Assembly: GCA_020425605.1 (NCBI GenBank)
Contig: JAGQRH010000002.1
Location: 124,001 to 188,000, forward strand
From: Planctomycetota bacterium
GTDB lineage: Bacteria > Planctomycetota > UBA8742 > UBA2392
Length of the DNA: 64,000 nucleotides
Direction of reading: 5' to 3'
In this document: positions 61,381 through 64,000 of the stretch, piece by piece
How positions within the stretch are numbered: the first letter of the stretch is position 1
Layout: every line of letters begins with the position of its first letter
Program-made: the position numbers and the translations under genes
Notes under the pieces: model-generated
The model's database searches: none
Seen by the model: only the letters and a program-made list of their open reading frames with translations
Told to the model about the DNA's origin: nothing

Positions 61381-61589
61381 GTTCTGCCCTGACGAGGGAT
61401 GCGGGGACGGTCTCCAGTATAGAGGAAGCGACGATGGCCGGGCACGAATGTCATCGGGTGCTGTGGAATCGCTGACCGTATTCGCGAGGGCTGTCGCGCG
61501 GTTGAACGAAGTGGCGAAAGCCGTTCGACTCGCTTTGCGGAACGGCGGCGCGAAGCGCCCATTCGGGGTTCGGGGCACTCGAGACAAAG

Positions 61590-61619
61590 AAAACCGCCCG
61601 CTGTGGTGTACGCGGGCGG
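61590..61619 (-). terminator. duplicated tRNA-Gln terminator (copy A)
   Basis: The stem CCGCCCGC at 61594-61601 with GCGGGCGG at 61612-61619 and an A run at 61588-61593 (U run on the minus strand). It is the same hairpin as at 61745-61774. It has no tRNA of its own and probably works, if at all, as a second terminator. Confidence 0.75.
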
Positions 61620-61631
61620 TGGAAGGCTGGT

Positions 61632-61652
61632 TGGCCCGCAGGGAGTCGAACC
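61632..61652 (-). pseudogene. tRNA-Gln 3' fragment
   Basis: Identical to the 3' 21 bp of tRNA-Gln (acceptor strand and part of the T arm). The 5' portion is replaced by an unrelated sequence containing the inverted repeat GGCAGTCC-ggt-GGACTGCC at 61658-61676. It cannot fold as a tRNA. Confidence 0.8.
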
Positions 61653-61686
61653 TTGGGGCAGTCCGGTGGACTGCCTCAACAGCGGA

Positions 61687-61807
61687 GCTTTGCGGAGCGG
61701 CGGCGCGAAGCGCCCATTCGGGGTTCGGGGCACTCGAGACAAGGAAAACCGCCCGCTGTGGTGTACGCGGGCGGTGGAAGGCTGGTTGGCCCGCAGGGAG
61801 TCGAACC
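61687..61807. repeat. 121-bp tandem direct repeat, copy B
   Basis: Copy B contains the real tRNA terminator and the 3' end of the intact tRNA-Gln. The two copies are separated by 34 bp (61653-61686). Confidence 0.9.
61745..61774 (-). terminator. tRNA-Gln terminator
   Basis: The stem CCGCCCGC at 61749-61756 with GCGGGCGG at 61767-61774 and a 10-nt loop. On the minus strand it is followed by TTTTCC. It begins 12 bp past the tRNA 3' end. Confidence 0.88.
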
Positions 61808-61857
61808 CCGAATGACGGTACCAAAAACCGCTGTGTTACCAATTACACCACGGGCCA
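61787..61857 (-). tRNA. trnQ: tRNA-Gln (anticodon TTG)
   Basis: 71 nt on the minus strand. The acceptor stem is TGGCCCG/CGGGCCA, the D arm contains GTGTAATTGGTAACAC, the anticodon stem is GCGGT/ACCGT with loop TTTTGGT giving anticodon TTG (reads CAA and, by wobble, CAG), and the T arm contains GGTTCGACTCC. The CCA tail is formed partly by GGGCCA; no separate encoded CCA. Structure is complete. Confidence 0.95.
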
Positions 61858-61980
61858 GTGCCGCGAGGCTAGCTTCGCCTGTTTGCCGTGCAACTGCCGG
61901 GTCGTTCAAAACCGCCATATCAAGGGGTTTGCGCGCCGGTTGTCATTGACCGCGATCCCTCGCGTGTTAGCCTTGTCACC

Positions 61981-62880
61981 ATGAAAGCGATCACTGTAAG
62001 GCTTGATGACGGCGGGCTTGATGTACTGCTCAAGCGCGTTCGCATGGGCCAGGAACTCGGCTTCCAGAAATTCGACCTCTGCATCTCCAACCCGCAGACG
62101 GCACTTGGCCGAATCGTAACCGCGCTCAAGGACCACAGCGTAGGCGTTACGGCCCTGCGCCTGAAAGAAGATCGCCACGCCGCGTTCGTCACTCGCAAGC
62201 CCGGCTACAGCAAGGTCGGCGCGCGCGACGCCAGGATTTCCGAGCGCAGCGCCGAGATGATCATCGAGACCGCCAACCAGCTCGCGCCGGTCAAACCCGG
62301 CTTCATCGTGCTCGAAGGCGGCTACATCCACACCACAGGCTTGAACGAGCGACAGTTGCAGCTTGATGAGCTGCTGGATTGCGATGAGTGCGATGAGACG
62401 ACCGCCGAGAGGCTGGCCGAGATCGTCAACGTAGACGAAGCGCTGGCCGAGCAGCAACTCGAGAGTTTCTGCCGCGGGCTGCACGCGATTTCCAAGGCGC
62501 TGTCGCCGCTGCCGATCTGCCTGTTGCCGCCGGACAGCCCGTTCGGGCTTCTGCAGCCGGATCGTATGCAGCACGTGTTCGATGACCTGCGGGGGCTTGG
62601 CTACTGGCACTGTACCAGCAATGTGGCAATCCTGCACAAGCTGGGCGGGCCGGACGCCCGCGACTGGATTCACCGGTTTGGCCCGCGGCTCAAGGGCGTC
62701 TACCTTGAAGACATGCTCGGCGGCCACGGTGAGCAGGCCCCGGGCCTTGGCGAAATCGACTTCGAGCAGCTCGCCCCGGAGTTGGCGCAGGGCACCGTCC
62801 GGGTTATGGTGGTCAACGACGACAAAGGTACGAAGCTGCGGTTCGGCAACGAGTACCTGGCCAAGGTCGGCATTTTCTAG
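61981..62880 (+). CDS. TIM-barrel protein of the sugar-phosphate isomerase/epimerase type
   Basis: 299 residues from the ATG at 61981; an upstream frame to 61888 overlaps the tRNA promoter side and is not supported. The features fit an AP-endonuclease-2/xylose-isomerase-like TIM barrel: a leading beta strand, FIVLEGGYIHTTG, CLLPPDSPFGLLQP, NVAILHKLGG, LKGVYLEDMLGGHGEQAPGLGEIDF and a final VRVMVVNDDKG. The GLGEIDF segment is typical of this superfamily. An insertion with Cys/Asp/Glu (LLDCDECDETTAERL) is present. The substrate is unknown. Confidence 0.75.
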   Translation: MKAITVRLDDGGLDVLLKRVRMGQELGFQKFDLCISNPQTALGRIVTALKDHSVGVTALRLKEDRHAAFVTRKPGYSKVGARDARISERSAEMIIETANQLAPVKPGFIVLEGGYIHTTGLNERQLQLDELLDCDECDETTAERLAEIVNVDEALAEQQLESFCRGLHAISKALSPLPICLLPPDSPFGLLQPDRMQHVFDDLRGLGYWHCTSNVAILHKLGGPDARDWIHRFGPRLKGVYLEDMLGGHGEQAPGLGEIDFEQLAPELAQGTVRVMVVNDDKGTKLRFGNEYLAKVGIF

Positions 62881-62914
62881 CCGATACCCCGAATCACCCC
62901 TTGGGCTGCAAACC

Positions 62915-63598
62915 ATGCGTTACGCAATTCTTCTCGTCATCATGCTCGCCTGCCTTTGCGGTTGCGCGACCACGGGCAATACGTCCGGCGGCGGCGGCTC
63001 AGACGGCACCGACAGCATTGACCCCAACGCGGCCGAAGACCAGAAAGAGCGCGAGGCCTACGAAGTCACCGGCGACGTGCGCGTTTACTACTACGTCAAG
63101 CGCACGCTGGTGAAAGGCGCGTTCCGCACGACCGAAAACGGCGAGCGCACCAGCGGCCCGATGGTCGAGCAGGAAGAGCAGCACCACGTGCTCGTGAACA
63201 AGAGCCACACGTTCTACATGCACATCGCCGACCAGGACGTCCCGCCCGAGGAACGCTTCCTGCGCAACACCGACATGTACGACCTGCTGCGCATCTTCAA
63301 GGAGCTCGGCTTCTTCAAGTCCGGCTCAAGCGTCAACATCTTCGGCGACGACCCGATTGAGCGCGCCGACCGCGAGCGCACCACCAGCCGCGTCATCGCC
63401 GTCGAGATCATCAAGGACGGCAAGGTGAACACCAGCTACTTCGCCCGCCATGAAAACGAGCACGAGTCCGACAGGGATCGCGCCAAGATGTTCAACGACT
63501 GCCAGGCCGTGCTGATGCAGGCCATCGCCGGCGCGCTGCCACGCGGCAACGCCGACTACGGCGCCGGCGACATCAACAAGATCCACAAGCCACGGTAG
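62915..63598 (+). CDS. lipoprotein of unknown function
   Basis: 227 residues. Signal peptide with lipobox LACLCGC (Cys 17). A Gly/Ser/Asp linker is followed by a charged, mixed domain (YEVTGDVRVYYYVKRTLVKG; FLRNTDMYDLLRIFKELGFF; RVIAVEIIKDGKVNTSYFAR). No family recognised. It ends 2 bp before the putative ribF start and could be cotranscribed with the TIM-barrel gene 34 bp upstream. Confidence 0.75.
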   Translation: MRYAILLVIMLACLCGCATTGNTSGGGGSDGTDSIDPNAAEDQKEREAYEVTGDVRVYYYVKRTLVKGAFRTTENGERTSGPMVEQEEQHHVLVNKSHTFYMHIADQDVPPEERFLRNTDMYDLLRIFKELGFFKSGSSVNIFGDDPIERADRERTTSRVIAVEIIKDGKVNTSYFARHENEHESDRDRAKMFNDCQAVLMQAIAGALPRGNADYGAGDINKIHKPR

Positions 63599-63600
63599 CC

Positions 63601-64000
63601 TTGCCACATCGAGCCCACGTCTATGGCAGTTTCGAGCAGTTCCATCGCGACGCGGCGAAGCTGGTTGAGGCGCGTCCGGTGGTCAGCGTCGGCAGCTTCG
63701 ATGGCGTGCACCTTGGGCACCAGTACCTGCTGGCCGAGCTGGTCGAGTGGGCCCGCCGTGAGCACGCGCCCGCGGTGGTCGTCACCTTCCGCCGCCACCC
63801 GCGCGAGTACATGCTGAACATCGAGATCCCGTCGCTGAACACGGCCGAGCACAAGACCCGCCTGATCAGCAAGGCCGGCGTGGATGCCATCGTGCTGCTG
63901 GACTTCGACGAGAACCTGCGGCAACTGACCGCGCAGCAGTTCATGCAGCAGTGCATCAAGGACGCAATTGGCACGCGCGCCATGCTGGTCGGCTTCAACA
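63601..64000 (+). CDS. ribF: bifunctional riboflavin kinase/FAD synthetase, N-terminal part
   Basis: The frame from a TTG at 63601 runs off the window edge; about 133 residues are visible. It has the FAD synthetase nucleotidyltransferase motif VSVGSFDGVHLGHQYLL, then VVVTFRRHPREYML and LLDFDENLRQLTAQQFMQQC. RibF phosphorylates riboflavin to FMN and adenylates it to FAD. The start is uncertain: an earlier in-frame start inside the preceding lipoprotein gene is possible. Confidence 0.88.
   Translation, partial: MPHRAHVYGSFEQFHRDAAKLVEARPVVSVGSFDGVHLGHQYLLAELVEWARREHAPAVVVTFRRHPREYMLNIEIPSLNTAEHKTRLISKAGVDAIVLLDFDENLRQLTAQQFMQQCIKDAIGTRAMLVGFN

Larger units (their letters stand above)
61532..61652. 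repeat. 121-bp tandem direct repeat, copy A
   Basis: Copy A is repeated at 61687-61807, 155 bp away, with two mismatches (61542, AAC/AGC context; and 61587, AAAG/AAGG context). It holds a tRNA terminator-like hairpin and, at 61632-61652, the last 21 bp of tRNA-Gln, followed by unrelated sequence. Confidence 0.9.

Noticed and set aside
61632..61652. A second tRNA-Gln
   Set aside because: Only the 3' 21 bp match; no 5' acceptor strand, D arm or anticodon arm can be formed upstream.
58192..61842. Start of the 1062-residue protein at 61842
   Set aside because: The extension is translated from the tandem repeat and tRNA region and repeats the same nonsense peptide twice; ATG at 61380 is directly followed by a membrane-anchor sequence.

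Overview
This is a 64-kb stretch of high-GC chromosomal DNA from a Gram-negative bacterium. Evidence for an outer envelope is direct: many lipoprotein signal peptides, a Wza/Wzz-type exopolysaccharide export module, an Lnt-like membrane protein, a periplasmic-type serpin, and a secreted protein with a C-terminal sorting tail. Gene density is high, starts are often GTG or TTG, and many proteins have no family I recognise. The gene mix (ECF sigma with companion membrane proteins, large beta-rich surface proteins, an ABC-acetyltransferase fusion next to a terminase-like protein) would suit Planctomycetota or another deep lineage, but I cannot assign a phylum from the window.

Layout. 1-2.9 kb: a small hypothetical gene, then an ECF sigma factor with two membrane or periplasmic LTxxQ-like proteins and a strong terminator. 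3-7.1 kb: a membrane pentapeptide-like protein, an APH-family phosphotransferase, a small protein and a GT-C type membrane glycosyltransferase. 7.1-14.3 kb: an exopolysaccharide module (UDP-xylose synthase, lipoprotein, Wza-like, Wzz-like, divergent O-antigen-ligase-like polymerase, GT4 glycosyltransferase). 14.4-22.8 kb: a cytosolic unknown, a candidate selenoprotein with two in-frame TGA codons, a TPR/C39 peptidase, a cpYpsA-type SLOG protein, a fused T6SS sheath protein (TssB-TssC), a small membrane protein and an M61 PDZ peptidase. 22.9-28 kb: two tandem membrane GGDEF cyclases, a coiled-coil membrane protein, a lipoprotein and arginase. 28.2-31.3 kb: a compact operon of a small acidic protein, an ABC ATPase-GNAT fusion, a terminase-large-subunit-like ATPase/nuclease and a small membrane protein. 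31.4-37.8 kb: a class III nucleotide cyclase with a coupled partner, a 1.2-kb segment bounded by a 53-bp direct repeat, a lipoprotein, a zinc-ribbon protein and panB. 37.8-49.4 kb: an Lnt-like pseudoenzyme, a rhodanese-like lipoprotein, a TPR lipoprotein, a huge Gly-rich surface lipoprotein, Xaa-Pro aminopeptidase, a HAD phosphatase, a CAP-domain surface protein and a short PQQ-repeat-like protein. 49.4-61.4 kb: a minus-strand series holding an STN-domain protein, serpin, a phosphatase-cytochrome fusion, an aconitase-family enzyme, a TPR protein, a STAS protein, cyclophilin and a 1062-residue membrane-anchored protein. 61.5-64 kb: a 121-bp tandem repeat carrying the 3' end and terminator of tRNA-Gln, then tRNA-Gln itself, a TIM-barrel protein, a lipoprotein and the start of ribF.

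The strongest candidates for new biology are: (i) the small secreted protein whose signal peptide and mature domain are joined in frame by TGA-Gly-Gly-TGA followed by a SECIS-like hairpin; (ii) the small acidic protein / ABC-GNAT / TerL-like operon in a non-prophage setting; (iii) a natural TssB-TssC fusion with no other secretion genes nearby; (iv) a PTP-type phosphatase fused to a cytochrome c'-like domain; and (v) a one-gene segment bracketed by a perfect 53-bp copy of the upstream gene's 3' end.
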